Of a stretch of 64,000 nucleotides of DNA, positions 53,776 to 63,999 are shown piece by piece. A program made the translations under genes and the position numbers. Position 1 is the stretch's first letter. Each line of letters opens with the position of its first letter. This stretch comes from Acidisoma sp. PAMC 29798 (GTDB taxonomy: Bacteria; Pseudomonadota; Alphaproteobacteria; Acetobacterales; Acetobacteraceae): assembly GCF_030252425.1 (NCBI RefSeq), contig NZ_CP126994.1:3405001-3469000 (forward strand). The letters run 5' to 3'. The notes under the pieces were generated by a model that was not told the DNA's origin, ran no database searches, and was given only the letters and a program-made list of their open reading frames with translations.

Positions 53776-54368
53776 CCCTGCGTCCAAGCCAGAGAAATCC
53801 CGACCAGTTCTCCTGGTACCATGTCGGCATTGTTTTGGCTGCCGAAGTTGCGTTGAAAACTACTGTTGCCTTCAACGTTCACGACCCCGATGTCACCGCC
53901 TACCTTTGCGCCCGCCGAGATGGTGTTGGTCGGACCGATACTCGTCGCCGTCACTGTCGACCGAATCGGCGAGGCATTGAACAAAAGCCGATGACCATCA
54001 ACCCGGCCGTAGCGGCACGTTTTCAGCAAGTGAAACGGTAGGACATTCGGATCATGGTTGCTTGCGGGATCACCCAAAAATACATTGTGATTTGGGCAAT
54101 ATCCGTTCAGCGTGAATGATCCGCCCCTGGGGTCCACCATAACCCCCTGATAGACGAGAATACCGTCCTCATTAACTGGCCGATATTCCCGCAGTTTTAC
54201 GGTCACATAACTGCAAATAACATCGCCGCCGAAGTCTGCCAGCCCAATAGCCCACAGGTAAGGGGAGAGTATATCTGGCGATACAGAGTTATCAATGATG
54301 ACTTGCAAGTTGAGCGGATGCAGATTTGACGACTTGCCTCTTCCTTTTGTCAACGACGAACTGCCCAT
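53772..54368 (-). CDS. Low-GC unknown protein
   Basis: The 198-residue protein has no signal peptide in its first residues and is rich in strands: FGGDVICSYVTVKLREYRPVNEDGILVYQGVMVDPRGGSFTLNGYCPNHN, later ISAGAKVGGDIGVVNVEGNSSFQR. The DNA is visibly lower in GC than its neighbours, so recent transfer is likely. It overlaps the secreted protein start by 4 bases (ATGA on the minus strand). No family was recognised. Confidence 0.6.
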   Translation of the reverse strand: MGSSSLTKGRGKSSNLHPLNLQVIIDNSVSPDILSPYLWAIGLADFGGDVICSYVTVKLREYRPVNEDGILVYQGVMVDPRGGSFTLNGYCPNHNVFLGDPASNHDPNVLPFHLLKTCRYGRVDGHRLLFNASPIRSTVTATSIGPTNTISAGAKVGGDIGVVNVEGNSSFQRNFGSQNNADMVPGELVGISLAWTQG

Positions 54369-54644
54369 GACGACCTCACAAGTGTTGGTAGTTCTTTACA
54401 TATTGATACCTCTCCCCCACGCGCCACAGAAGGTCGGCGCGCGTGACATTTATGGAGGCGCGCGACGCGTCCCCACTGGGGAACGATCCGAAGGGTATTG
54501 GCCGGAGGCCCGCCGACAAAAGACAATGCTCCTCCTGCCCACACAATGAGAGCCCCCCTGTCCCTGGCGCGCGGAGCCGGTTAGGGTTTCGCCCGGACGA
54601 AAAGACGCGCGCGTAAACGCGCTTAATAGACTGGGAAAAACCGC

Positions 54645-55673
<1,029 letters not shown>

Positions 55674-55683
55674 TTTATTCCTT

Positions 55684-55784
55684 CGTCATCCCCGGGCTTG
55701 ACCCGGGGACCTACCCGCTGCGGCGCCCAAGCGCCCTCTTGGCGCAACAACGGGTAGGCCCGCGCATCAAGTGCGCGGGTGACG
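55684..55784. repeat. Intergenic palindromic repeat pair, CGTCATCCCCGGG type
   Basis: The unit starts with CGTCATCCCCGGGCTTGACC, whose arms pair with themselves, continues with CTACCCG, and ends with CGGGTAGG and a CGCGC...GCGCGGGTGACG hairpin. The ends CGTCA and TGACG and the CCTACCCG/CGGGTAGG pair form an outer stem, so the whole acts as a cruciform. Such elements are widespread in alphaproteobacteria. It follows the reductase and may end its transcript. Confidence 0.75.
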
Positions 55785-55897
55785 GTGAATAAGGGGCTGA
55801 CGAGGCGGCCGCGTGAGCCGGCGATGCGTTGCGGCCTTGCGCGGAGCGGCGGCCGGTGCACCTTAGGGGCGCACCCTCCCCGCCCGAAAGGAAGGCC

Positions 55898-58096
55898 GTG
55901 ACCGTTCAGACCGCCGCGCCCGTTTCGCCCCATACCACCGCCCCGCCCAGTGCGCCGCCCTATGCGGTGTCGGCAACCATTTCCCTTCAGGAACGCCAGT
56001 TTCGTACCCTGAAGAACGCCGACATGTTCGGCGTCTTCGACCTTACCGGCAGTATCAACCCCTGCGACGGTGGCACCGAGGGTCTGTACAACCGCGACAC
56101 CCGCTACCTGTCGCTGTTCGACCTGCGTATCGGCGGCGGCCGGCCCATCCTGCTCAGCTCGACACTGCGGGACGATAACGGCGCGCTGACCTGCGACCTG
56201 ACGAACCCGGACATGTCGCTGGACGGCAAGGTCTTGCTGGAACACGACGTTATCCACATCCGCCGCTCCCGCTTCATGATCAACGCCACCTGCTTCGAGC
56301 GTATGCAGGTGCGCAATTTCTCGACCGAGCCGCAGCGGCTGCAAATCGAACTCCGCTTCGATTCCGACTTCGTGGACCTGTTCGAGGTGCGTGGTACGCC
56401 GCGCGCCCATCGCGGCACCCGGGAGCCGAGCGAGGTCACCGCCAATTCCGTCAGCCTCCATTACCTGGGGCTCGATCACATCCGCCGCTCCACACACCTG
56501 CGCTTTTACCCGCAGCCGACCGAACTCGACGCCAATCGGGCGATGTTCGACCTCACCATCGGCCCGCGCGAGCGAACGCTCATCTTCCTCGAAATCGCCT
56601 GCGACGTTGTGCCGACGCGCGACGTGCGGGAAAACTTCCTCGTCTCGATGGTGGAGACGCGCCGCTGGATGCGGTCACGCTCCGCACGGGCGGCGGCGAT
56701 CGCCAGTTCCAATGAGGTGTTCAACGAGGCGATCCGCCGCGCGATCGCGGATCTTTATATGCTCATCACCGAAAAACCGACCGGTCTCTATCCCTATGCC
56801 GGCATTCCCTGGTTCAGCGCGCCTTTCGGTCGCGACGCTTTGATCACCGCCCTGCATACGCTGTGGCTCGATCCGCTGATCGCCCGTGGCGTGCTCGGCT
56901 ATCTCGCCGAAAACCAGGCGACGACGGTGGATGCGGCCGCCGATGCCGAGCCGGGCAAGATCCTGCATGAGGTGCGGCAGGGTGAGATGGCGATGCTGGG
57001 GGAAGTGCCCTTCCGCCACTATTACGGCAGCGTGGACAGCACGCCGTTGTTCCTCATGCTCGCCGGCGCCTATGTCGAGCGCACGCAGGATGACGAGACG
57101 GCGCGGCTGCTGTGGCCGCATTTCGTCGCGGCCCTCGACTGGATCGAGCGATACGGCGACCGTGATGGCGATGGCTTCGTCGAATACTATCGCGCGACGG
57201 AGAACGGCCTCGCCAACCAGGGCTGGAAGGATAGCTGGGATAGCGTTTTCCATGCCGATGGCGCGCTCGCCAAAGGCGCCATCGCCCTGTGCGAAGTCCA
57301 AGGCTATGTCTATGCCGCACGGAAAGCGATGGGGATGATCGGCCGCCGGTTGGGTCATGAGGATCTCGCCGCCGCGCAGGAGACGAAAGCCGAAGCACTG
57401 CGCGTCGCGTTCGAGGCGGCCTATTGGTGCGAGGAGATCGGCACCTATGCCCTCGCGCTCGACGGTGAAAAGAAGCCCTGCCGCGTGCGGTCATCGAATG
57501 CCGGGCACCTGATGCTGAGCGGCATCGTCTCGGCCGAGCGTGCGGCGATCATGGCGCAAGGCTTTATGTCGAGCCAGTTCTTCACCGGTTGGGGCATTCG
57601 CACCATCGCCTCCTCCGAAGCGCGGTACAATCCCATGGCCTATCACAATGGTTCCGTCTGGCCGCATGATAATGCCCTGATCGGCATGGGCCTCGCGCGG
57701 TATGGCCATACCGATGCGGTGGCGAAGATCTTCGGCGGCATCTTCGACGCCGCGCATGCAATCGAGCTGCGCCGGCTGCCGGAATTGTTTTGTGGCTTTG
57801 CGCGCCGCCGCGCGCAGGGGCCGACCTTCTATCCCGTCGCCTGCTCGCCCCAGGCCTGGGCGGCCAGCACCCTTCCGGCCCTGATGCAGGCAAGCCTCGG
57901 CATCACCTTCGATGTGGCCAATCGGTCGGTGGTCTTCAACAAACCATCCCTGCCGGCGTTCCTGGATGAGGTGACGCTGCACAACCTGTCGCCCGGCACC
58001 GGTCGGATCAGCGTCGTGCTGCGCCGCATCGGCAACGAGGTCGCTCTCAACGTCTTGGAGCGGCACGGCGACGTGCATGTGCTGCTGCGGAGTTAG
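55898..58096 (+). CDS. Amylo-alpha-1,6-glucosidase / glycogen-debranching-type enzyme
   Basis: The GTG at 55898 has an AGGAAGG site upstream and gives 732 residues. The N-terminal part (about 25-230) is the GDE_N beta domain (FGVFDLTGSINPCDGGTEGLYNRDTRYLSLFDLRI), and the C-terminal part is an (alpha/alpha)6 barrel with YPYAGIPWFSAPFGRDALIT, NQGWKDSWDSVFHADGALA and YNPMAYHNGSVWPHDN. It is likely to hydrolyse alpha-glucosyl bonds in glycogen-like or surface glucans. No signal peptide is seen. Confidence 0.85.
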   Translation: MTVQTAAPVSPHTTAPPSAPPYAVSATISLQERQFRTLKNADMFGVFDLTGSINPCDGGTEGLYNRDTRYLSLFDLRIGGGRPILLSSTLRDDNGALTCDLTNPDMSLDGKVLLEHDVIHIRRSRFMINATCFERMQVRNFSTEPQRLQIELRFDSDFVDLFEVRGTPRAHRGTREPSEVTANSVSLHYLGLDHIRRSTHLRFYPQPTELDANRAMFDLTIGPRERTLIFLEIACDVVPTRDVRENFLVSMVETRRWMRSRSARAAAIASSNEVFNEAIRRAIADLYMLITEKPTGLYPYAGIPWFSAPFGRDALITALHTLWLDPLIARGVLGYLAENQATTVDAAADAEPGKILHEVRQGEMAMLGEVPFRHYYGSVDSTPLFLMLAGAYVERTQDDETARLLWPHFVAALDWIERYGDRDGDGFVEYYRATENGLANQGWKDSWDSVFHADGALAKGAIALCEVQGYVYAARKAMGMIGRRLGHEDLAAAQETKAEALRVAFEAAYWCEEIGTYALALDGEKKPCRVRSSNAGHLMLSGIVSAERAAIMAQGFMSSQFFTGWGIRTIASSEARYNPMAYHNGSVWPHDNALIGMGLARYGHTDAVAKIFGGIFDAAHAIELRRLPELFCGFARRRAQGPTFYPVACSPQAWAASTLPALMQASLGITFDVANRSVVFNKPSLPAFLDEVTLHNLSPGTGRISVVLRRIGNEVALNVLERHGDVHVLLRS

Positions 58097-58108
58097 GGCC
58101 ACCGTCAT

Positions 58109-58183
58109 GGCGAATAACGCTTCGCTCATTCGCCCTACAAAGTGCCGCGATATGTAGGGCGGAAAAGCGCAGCGCATTCCGCC
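58109..58183. repeat. Intergenic repeat of the GTAGGGCGGAA type
   Basis: GGCGAATAACGC...TTCGCCCTACA and TGTAGGGCGGAAAAGCGC...CATTCCGCC form an imperfect inverted pair. Similar dispersed repeats are frequent in proteobacteria. It lies between convergent genes and may serve as a two-way terminator. Confidence 0.7.
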
Positions 58184-58185
58184 GA

Positions 58186-58716
58186 TTACGCACCCAAAAC
58201 GTAGCCCACGACGCCACACGACACCGCGACGATCAGCGGGTTCGTCTTGCTCACGCACAGAATGCCGGTCGCGATGACCGTCATGGCCAGCTGGACCCAA
58301 TTGGACTCGGCATGTTGCGCCACGACGACACCGCCCGCCAGGATCAGCCCGACGGCGATTGGCGCCATCCCATCCTGCAAGGCATGGCGCCACACCTTTT
58401 CGCCATGTCCCCGGTCCCATAGCTTGGCCACCCCCCAGACGATGATGCCGGTCGGAATGACCATGGCGGCCGTCGCGATCAACGCGCCCCAGACGCCGCC
58501 GGCCCGAAAGCCCAGAAGGCTCACGATCAGGGTGCTGGGTCCAGGCGCCGCTTGAGCGATGGCGAAGGAATCCGTGAACTGCTGCGCCGTCAGCCAATGG
58601 TGGACGGTGACCGTGAGCAGCTCGAATTGCGGAATGACGGCATTGCCGCCCCCGAAGGCGAGCAGGGAGGTGATGCCGAACACCGAGCAGAGCTGAAGCG
58701 CCAGGGTCAACGTCAC
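58186..58716 (-). CDS. chrA: Chromate transporter, second subunit
   Basis: The GTG at 58716 overlaps the stop of the other half by 4 bases (GTGA) and gives 176 residues. The signature FGGGNAVIPQFELL and a later AIAQAAPGPSTLIVSLLGFRAGG are those of the CHR family. A longer upstream frame is not plausible. It pairs with the upstream gene to form a two-subunit exporter. Confidence 0.85.
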   Translation of the reverse strand: MTLTLALQLCSVFGITSLLAFGGGNAVIPQFELLTVTVHHWLTAQQFTDSFAIAQAAPGPSTLIVSLLGFRAGGVWGALIATAAMVIPTGIIVWGVAKLWDRGHGEKVWRHALQDGMAPIAVGLILAGGVVVAQHAESNWVQLAMTVIATGILCVSKTNPLIVAVSCGVVGYVLGA

Positions 58717-59324
58717 GGCGCATGCGCCTTCACAGCGAGCGCCTTGCGATGAGCACGGTTCCAGGCCCAGGCAATGCCGAAGGGGGCGGTCGCCAGCAGC
58801 GTCCACCACAGCGGCCAGCGCAGCAGGCCGTTGAACACGAAGGTCGCCGCGAACAGGATGATCGGCACGATCGATGTCAGGGTCGTGCGACCGGTCTTCC
58901 ACACCATCTGCAAGGTCATCGCGACGGCGGCGGCGGCGAAGCCATCCAGTACATGATGCAAGGCATGGGAATGCTGGAAGGCCGCATAGAGTGCGGCGAT
59001 GCCCACAAGCAAGAGTGTCGGCATGGCGATCAACCCGGCGAGTGCTGCGAAGGCGCCCCGTGCGCCGGCGAGCTTGGTGCCGACGAAGACCGCGACATTG
59101 ACCTGATTGGCGCCCGGCAGGATGCGACAGATCGTCATAGCGCTGAGGAACTCAGCGTCATCCATCCATTTGCGCCGCGCCACCACCATTTCCCGTGACC
59201 AGGCGGACAGGCCGCCGCCGAAGCTCGACAAGGAAATTTCGTTGAAGGTCACCGCGATTTCCCATGCCGTGGCATGGGGTGGCGGCTTTTCCGCTTCGAC
59301 CTCCTCGGCCACCGCTTCGGTCAT
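58713..59324 (-). CDS. chrA: Chromate transporter, first subunit
   Basis: The 203-residue protein has the CHR signature SFGGGLSAWSREMVVARRKWMDDAEFLSAMTICRILPGANQVN. The two genes together match the split (short-chain) ChrA layout, in which both proteins are needed. Actual substrate (chromate or another anion) cannot be proven by sequence. The downstream half overlaps it. Confidence 0.88.
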   Translation of the reverse strand: MTEAVAEEVEAEKPPPHATAWEIAVTFNEISLSSFGGGLSAWSREMVVARRKWMDDAEFLSAMTICRILPGANQVNVAVFVGTKLAGARGAFAALAGLIAMPTLLLVGIAALYAAFQHSHALHHVLDGFAAAAVAMTLQMVWKTGRTTLTSIVPIILFAATFVFNGLLRWPLWWTLLATAPFGIAWAWNRAHRKALAVKAHAP

Positions 59325-59330
59325 GGCGAG

Positions 59331-60341
59331 CTATTCGTGTACGAGGTCGGCGTCGTGTGCGTGATCGTCCTCATCGATCAGATGGACGCTCAGCGGGTCT
59401 GGCGGATCGTAGTGGCTCGCTTCGTGCCAGTCGTCCGTGAAGCATTGGTGGAAGGCCTCCACCGCCTCAGGTGCGTCCAGGAAGCAGCCGAGTTCACGCC
59501 TGAGGTCGAAGGCGCTGCGGTCGATGTTCATCGAGCCGATCAGGGCCTTCTGGCCATCCGCCAAAAGCAGCTTTGCGTGAAGCCGCAGCGTCTTTTGCTT
59601 GCGGATCTTGATGCCGTTCAGCTTCATCAGGCGTAGGGACGCGAAGGTATCCAGAATGTCCCAGGTGCTGATGCCGTGCTTGCCGCCGCAAATCACGCGC
59701 ACGCGCACGCCACGCTCATGGGCCTGGATCAGGCGATCTAGCACCACCGCATCGACGAATTTTGGATGCTGGACATCCAGGGTATGCTTCGCTTGGTCGA
59801 TGAAGTTACACATCAGCGCGCGGGAGCCGCGGTTGCTCCAGAGCAGGGCGCTGTTTTCGGGCCGCACGAATTCGCGGCGGTCCCAATCCGCCTGGAAGCA
59901 CTGCTCGATCTCGGCGACGACATTGGCATCCTCGGTAATGACGCCATAGTCCCGCGTGGTGGTGAAGTATTTCACGCCAAAATTATAGGTGGCGATCATC
60001 GCGAAGCGGCTATCGACCACCATCGACTTCTCATGGGTCACGGCGAAGGCCGGGCTGCTCCAGGACACCGTGACGCCACCGGCTTGCAGCCGCATCTTCA
60101 TATCGTCATTGGCGCGGCTGCCGGAGGATCGGGCCGGGTTGAGCATCACACGCACCTTCACGCCACGCTTCTGGGCCGCGAGGAGCGCCTCGGCGATATC
60201 ATCGGACGTGAAGGTGAACATCTTCAAACCGATCGTCTTTTCGGCCCCATTGATCAGGTCAATGACCGGTTGGGAACCGTGAGCGGGCTCGATGATCGCG
60301 CGGGCGGCGCTGATCCAGCTGATGTCTTGGGTTGTGTCCAT
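59331..60341 (-). CDS. Phospholipase-D-family protein (cardiolipin-synthase-like)
   Basis: The ATG at 60341 (MDTTQDISW) gives 336 residues. It has two HKD motifs, HxKxxxxD at His103/Lys105/Asp110 and at His255/Lys257/Asp262, so it would act as a phosphatidyl-transferase or nuclease. There are no N-terminal membrane helices, unlike most cardiolipin synthases. The His/Asp-rich C-terminus (DEDDHAHDADLVHE) is unusual. Confidence 0.82.
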   Translation of the reverse strand: MDTTQDISWISAARAIIEPAHGSQPVIDLINGAEKTIGLKMFTFTSDDIAEALLAAQKRGVKVRVMLNPARSSGSRANDDMKMRLQAGGVTVSWSSPAFAVTHEKSMVVDSRFAMIATYNFGVKYFTTTRDYGVITEDANVVAEIEQCFQADWDRREFVRPENSALLWSNRGSRALMCNFIDQAKHTLDVQHPKFVDAVVLDRLIQAHERGVRVRVICGGKHGISTWDILDTFASLRLMKLNGIKIRKQKTLRLHAKLLLADGQKALIGSMNIDRSAFDLRRELGCFLDAPEAVEAFHQCFTDDWHEASHYDPPDPLSVHLIDEDDHAHDADLVHE

Positions 60342-60453
60342 AAAGCGTTCGTTTGCCCCCCGTCGCCGATGAATTAGCCTTGTGCCCTTTTCCTCATACC
60401 GAGGGCAGCCCATTAACGTGGCTATCGCCAGCGTCACGAGTCAGGAGAGCCAA

Positions 60454-60642
60454 ATGCCGCCCGATGATCTTCCCATCGAGACACCACAACAGGATAGCAC
60501 CAAGTCGCCTACCACCAAGCCTTCCTTGAATCAGAACCCTTCCTTCAAGAAAGGCATCGGGCCGGAGGGCGAGGTGCGCGGCGGCGCCGAGCGGTCGGAT
60601 GACCTGCCGCTGGAACAGCAACGGCGCAACGAAACACCATAA
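60454..60642 (+). CDS. Small hydrophilic protein of unknown function
   Basis: The ATG at 60454 has an AGGAGA site at good spacing and gives 62 residues, rich in Pro, Asp, Glu and Gln. It has the segment KKGIGPEGEVRGGAERSDDLPLEQQRRNETP. No membrane or catalytic motif. It is convergent with hutI and divergent from the PLD-family gene. Confidence 0.6.
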   Translation: MPPDDLPIETPQQDSTKSPTTKPSLNQNPSFKKGIGPEGEVRGGAERSDDLPLEQQRRNETP

Positions 60643-60648
60643 GGCACG

Positions 60649-61866
60649 TCAGAGTCCCCTGAAAACCCGCGCATGGAGGGGATTGAGGCCAAGGGTGTGG
60701 AAGATTTCGGCCGGTCGATCGACGTTCCAAATCGCCAGGTCGCAGGCCTTGCCGACCTCCAGCGAACCGATCTCGTTGAAGATTCCAAGGGCGCGCGCAG
60801 CCTCCCGCGTCACCCCGGCCAAAACCTCGTCAACTGTCAGGCCGAACAGGACGGCGGCCATGTTCATGGTCAGGAGCAGTGACACAAGCGGCGCGGTGCC
60901 GGGGTTGCAGTCCGTGGACACCGCCATCCGCACGCCATGCCGGCGGAAGGCGGCCACGGGCGGCGCCTGCCTCTCCCGCAGCATATAAAAGGCGCCGGGC
61001 AAGAGCACGGCGACGGTGCCGGCGCGGCCCATGGCCTCGGCGCCCGCCTCATCCGTGTATTCGACGTGATCGGCCGAGAGCGCCCCGTGGCGGGCGGCGA
61101 GCGCCGCGCCGCCGCCATTCGACAATTGGTCGGCATGCAGCTTCACCGGCAGACCCAGCGCGCGGGCGGCCAGGAACACCCGATCCATCTGCGCGGGGGA
61201 GAAGGCGATGCCCTCGCAAAAGCCATCGACGGCGTCGGCCAAACCAAGCTTCGCGATCGCCGGCAGCATGGTATCGCAGACGAGATCGATGAAAGCCTCC
61301 TTGTCGCCCCCCGCCTCCGGGGGCAGGGCATGGGCGCCGAGGAAGGTGGTGAGCAGACGCACTGGCCGGGACGCACCCAGCCTACGCGCCGTTCGCAGCA
61401 GCTTGATTTCCTGGCCAAGGTCCAGACCGTACCCGGATTTCGCCTCGATCGTGGTGACACCTTCGGCCATCAGATGATCCAGCCGCAACAGAGCCTGTTC
61501 GAGAAGGGCAACCTCGCTTGCCGCGCGCACCGCACGGACGGAGGACATGATGCCGCCCCCGGCGCGGGAGATATCTTCATAATTGGCGCCGCCGAGGCGC
61601 ATCTCCCATTCCGTCGCGCGATTGCCCGCATACACGATATGGGTGTGGCAATCGACGAGGCCGGGCGTGATCCACTGACCGTCCAACCGAATCGTTTCCT
61701 GCGCCCAAACCTTCGGCGCTAGATCGGCCTGTTCACCCACGAAGGCGATCCGACCATCCCGTGACGCCACCGCACCACGCTCGATGATACCGATGCCGGC
61801 AGCATCAGGCTGCATGGTTGCTATGCGACCGCCTAGCCAAAGACGGTCGTACGGAGCCTCTGTCAT
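60649..61866 (-). CDS. hutI: Imidazolonepropionase HutI
   Basis: The 405-residue protein is an amidohydrolase with the metal-binding motif [10 protein letters not shown], the KSGYGLD motif near residue 140 and a late STDCNPGT motif. It hydrolyses imidazolonepropionate in histidine degradation. No other hut genes are in view. The start ATG gives a standard N-terminus. Confidence 0.95.
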   Translation of the reverse strand: MTEAPYDRLWLGGRIATMQPDAAGIGIIERGAVASRDGRIAFVGEQADLAPKVWAQETIRLDGQWITPGLVDCHTHIVYAGNRATEWEMRLGGANYEDISRAGGGIMSSVRAVRAASEVALLEQALLRLDHLMAEGVTTIEAKSGYGLDLGQEIKLLRTARRLGASRPVRLLTTFLGAHALPPEAGGDKEAFIDLVCDTMLPAIAKLGLADAVDGFCEGIAFSPAQMDRVFLAARALGLPVKLHADQLSNGGGAALAARHGALSADHVEYTDEAGAEAMGRAGTVAVLLPGAFYMLRERQAPPVAAFRRHGVRMAVSTDCNPGTAPLVSLLLTMNMAAVLFGLTVDEVLAGVTREAARALGIFNEIGSLEVGKACDLAIWNVDRPAEIFHTLGLNPLHARVFRGL

Positions 61867-61898
61867 CGTCGCAGTCGCTGCCTGAAGGCTTTCGGCCC

Positions 61899-62168
61899 TC
61901 AGACGACTTTCTTGAGGGACGGAGAGGCCTTGAAGCGAACTGTTTTGCCGGCTTTGACTTTGATCGATTCCCCGGTGCGGGGGTTGAGGCCCTTACGCGC
62001 CTTTGTCTTCCGAACGATGAAGGTTCCAAAGCTCGGAAGCGTAAATCGGCCGCTCTTTTTCAGCTCCTTCACAATCGCCTGCATCACATCGGTAGCAGCG
62101 CGATTGGCGGCGACGCCCGTTGTTTCAGCGGACTCTTGAATAACCTGGGCGAGAAATGCTTTCGACAT
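61899..62168 (-). CDS. HU-family DNA-binding protein
   Basis: The ATG at 62168 has GAGG upstream and gives 89 residues. The beta-arm region [32 protein letters not shown] is typical of HU/IHF proteins, with the conserved proline at the arm tip (LNPRTGE). It bends and compacts DNA. Upstream lies a perfect palindrome at 62204-62220. The intergenic stretch to the next gene (62172-62397) has no clear gene. Confidence 0.92.
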   Translation of the reverse strand: MSKAFLAQVIQESAETTGVAANRAATDVMQAIVKELKKSGRFTLPSFGTFIVRKTKARKGLNPRTGESIKVKAGKTVRFKASPSLKKVV

Positions 62169-62203
62169 CAAAACCTCGATGATTGTCAGAGTTGTCGCGC
62201 CAC

Positions 62204-62220
62204 CTTGTTCTCAGAACAAG
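62204..62220. promoter_or_regulatory. 17-base perfect palindrome upstream of the HU gene
   Basis: CTTGTTCT and AGAACAAG are perfect inverted 8-base arms around a single C. It lies 36-52 bases before the HU start codon. It could be a regulator site; it is not a LexA box, which needs other spacing. Confidence 0.5.
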
Positions 62221-62397
62221 ACCGAATCGCGTCTAAGCCTGATACAAGCGTCACGCTTCTTCCGCATCTTCGGTTGTGCGTCAACTAGTTTATGATCGTT
62301 CCATGCAAAAGACTGATATGATCAGCCGCACGATTGCAAACGATCGATTTTTGCAGTCGATGAGAGGAGCTTTATGAAGATCCCCTCATGAAAGCGT

Positions 62398-63726
62398 TCA
62401 GAAACTACGAAGAACATGTCGCAATATTGCGAACATCTCGTCTAGGTCGGACTTTTCACAAATGAAGGGTGGCGCCAGAATGACGGTGTCGCCCGCCAGA
62501 CGCGGCACCAGCCCAGCCTCGAAGCAACGCTTCATCACCTCGAAGCCTCGGGCACCCGGCGTGGCGCCAGGTGCGAGGTCGAAGGCGCCGAGTAAACCGA
62601 AACCTCGTGTATCTGTCACGATGGGCATGTCGCGCATGCCCCCGATCAGGTCCAGGAAATACGGGGACAGCGCCTGGCCGCGCGCGAAGAGGTCATCATC
62701 CTCATAAAGCCGCAGCGCCGCGATTGCCGCCGCACAGGCCACCGGATGGGCCGAATAGGTATAACCGTGAAAGAACTCGATCGCGTCGGGTGCCGCGACA
62801 TCCATGATCGTCTGGCAGATGCCCTCGCGCACGGCGACGGCGCCCATTGGAATATTGCCGTTATTGATCGCCTTGGCCATGGTCATGATATCGGGCGTGA
62901 CGCCGAAGGCCTGCGACCCGAAGGCCGGTCCGGTGCGGCCGAATCCGCAGATCACTTCGTCGAAGATCAGCAAGATGCCATGCTTGTCGCAAATCGCGCG
63001 CAGGCGATCGAGGTAGCCTTTGGGCGGAACGAGAATTCCAACCGAACCCGCGATGGGCTCGACGATGCAGGCCGCAATCGTATCGGCGCCATAAAGATCG
63101 ACCTGACGCTGCAGGTCGTCCGCCAAGGCTTCGCCGCCATGCTCGCCCTGACCCATCTGAAACCGGTTTTCGGGGATCATGGTATGGCGGATATGGGAAA
63201 CGCCGGGCAGGCCCAGGCCGAACATCTGGCGGTTCTTCACCATCCCGCCGACCGACCAACCACCGAAGTTGACGCCGTGGTAGCCCTTCTCACGACCGAC
63301 CAGGCGCAGACGTTGCCCTTCGCCACGGGCACGGTGATAATTGATCGCGATCTTCAAGGCGGTCTCGACCGATTCAGATCCGCCGCCGGTGAAGAAGATA
63401 CGATTGAGATCGCCGGGCGTCATCGCCGCCAGCATCGAGGCAAGACGGAAGGACCCGGGCGTGCCGAACTGGAAGGCAGGGGCGTAGTCGAGCTCGGCCA
63501 TCTGCTTCGTCACGGCCTCGCGAATCTCGACGCGGCCATGTCCTGCGGGCGTCGTATAGAGACCGGAAATGCCGTCGATAATGCGGTCGCCTTGCGGATT
63601 CCAGTAATGGATGCCTTCCGCGCGCACGATAATACGCGGCGCCTCCCGGAACTGCCGATTGGCCGTGAACGGCATCCAGTGATTGTCCAACGGCTCGTTG
63701 AACAGGGCGGCGGTTGAATGATCCAT
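62398..63726 (-). CDS. Class III aminotransferase (omega-amino-acid:pyruvate type)
   Basis: The ATG at 63726 (MDHSTAALFNEPLDNHWMPF) gives 442 residues. It matches class III aminotransferases with the LIFDEVICGFGRTGPAFG segment and the PLP lysine in TMAKAINNGNIPMGAV (Lys285). The substrate is probably an omega-amino acid such as beta-alanine; exact use is not resolved. An upstream frame extension lacks a good start. Confidence 0.92.
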   Translation of the reverse strand: MDHSTAALFNEPLDNHWMPFTANRQFREAPRIIVRAEGIHYWNPQGDRIIDGISGLYTTPAGHGRVEIREAVTKQMAELDYAPAFQFGTPGSFRLASMLAAMTPGDLNRIFFTGGGSESVETALKIAINYHRARGEGQRLRLVGREKGYHGVNFGGWSVGGMVKNRQMFGLGLPGVSHIRHTMIPENRFQMGQGEHGGEALADDLQRQVDLYGADTIAACIVEPIAGSVGILVPPKGYLDRLRAICDKHGILLIFDEVICGFGRTGPAFGSQAFGVTPDIMTMAKAINNGNIPMGAVAVREGICQTIMDVAAPDAIEFFHGYTYSAHPVACAAAIAALRLYEDDDLFARGQALSPYFLDLIGGMRDMPIVTDTRGFGLLGAFDLAPGATPGARGFEVMKRCFEAGLVPRLAGDTVILAPPFICEKSDLDEMFAILRHVLRSF

Positions 63727-63900
63727 AGTCGGTGACCTCATCGCGAGACGGAGCGATTGGTATAGACATCCGTCCGTGCCACGACCAGTGTTTGGGATCA
63801 AACCAATTACCTGCCGTTCAGTGGAATGCGCTACGCTTTTCCACCCTACGACGTCGCGGCTTGGAACTCCTTCGTGGCAAGGCAATTAGCTTGCAGGAGT

Positions 63901-63918
63901 GATATCGTATGCGATATC
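63901..63918. promoter_or_regulatory. 18-base palindrome near the right end of the window
   Basis: GATATCG and CGATATC are perfect 7-base arms around TATG. It lies just before a short PIN-like frame at 63928 and about 175 bases upstream of the aminotransferase start. It may be an operator. Confidence 0.4.
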
Positions 63919-63927
63919 GTCTTTTGG

Positions 63928-63999
63928 GTGATCATCGCCGATGCGAACGTTGTTCTGAGCGCTCTTCGGTCTCGGAACGGAGCGTCGTTTCTGGTGTAA
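63928..63999 (+). pseudogene. Possible truncated PIN-domain toxin start
   Basis: A GTG at 63928 opens a 23-residue frame, VIIADANVVLSALRSRNGAS plus FLV, that ends at TAA 63997-63999. The text looks like the start of a PIN-domain toxin, with its first acidic residue in DANV. The stop after 23 codons suggests a remnant or a frameshift beyond the window. This is a low-confidence call. Confidence 0.35.

Noticed and set aside
62204-62220. LexA box before HU
   Set aside because: The half-sites are GTTC-N3-GAAC, not the GAAC-N4-GTTC or GTTC-N7-GTTC spacing of LexA sites.
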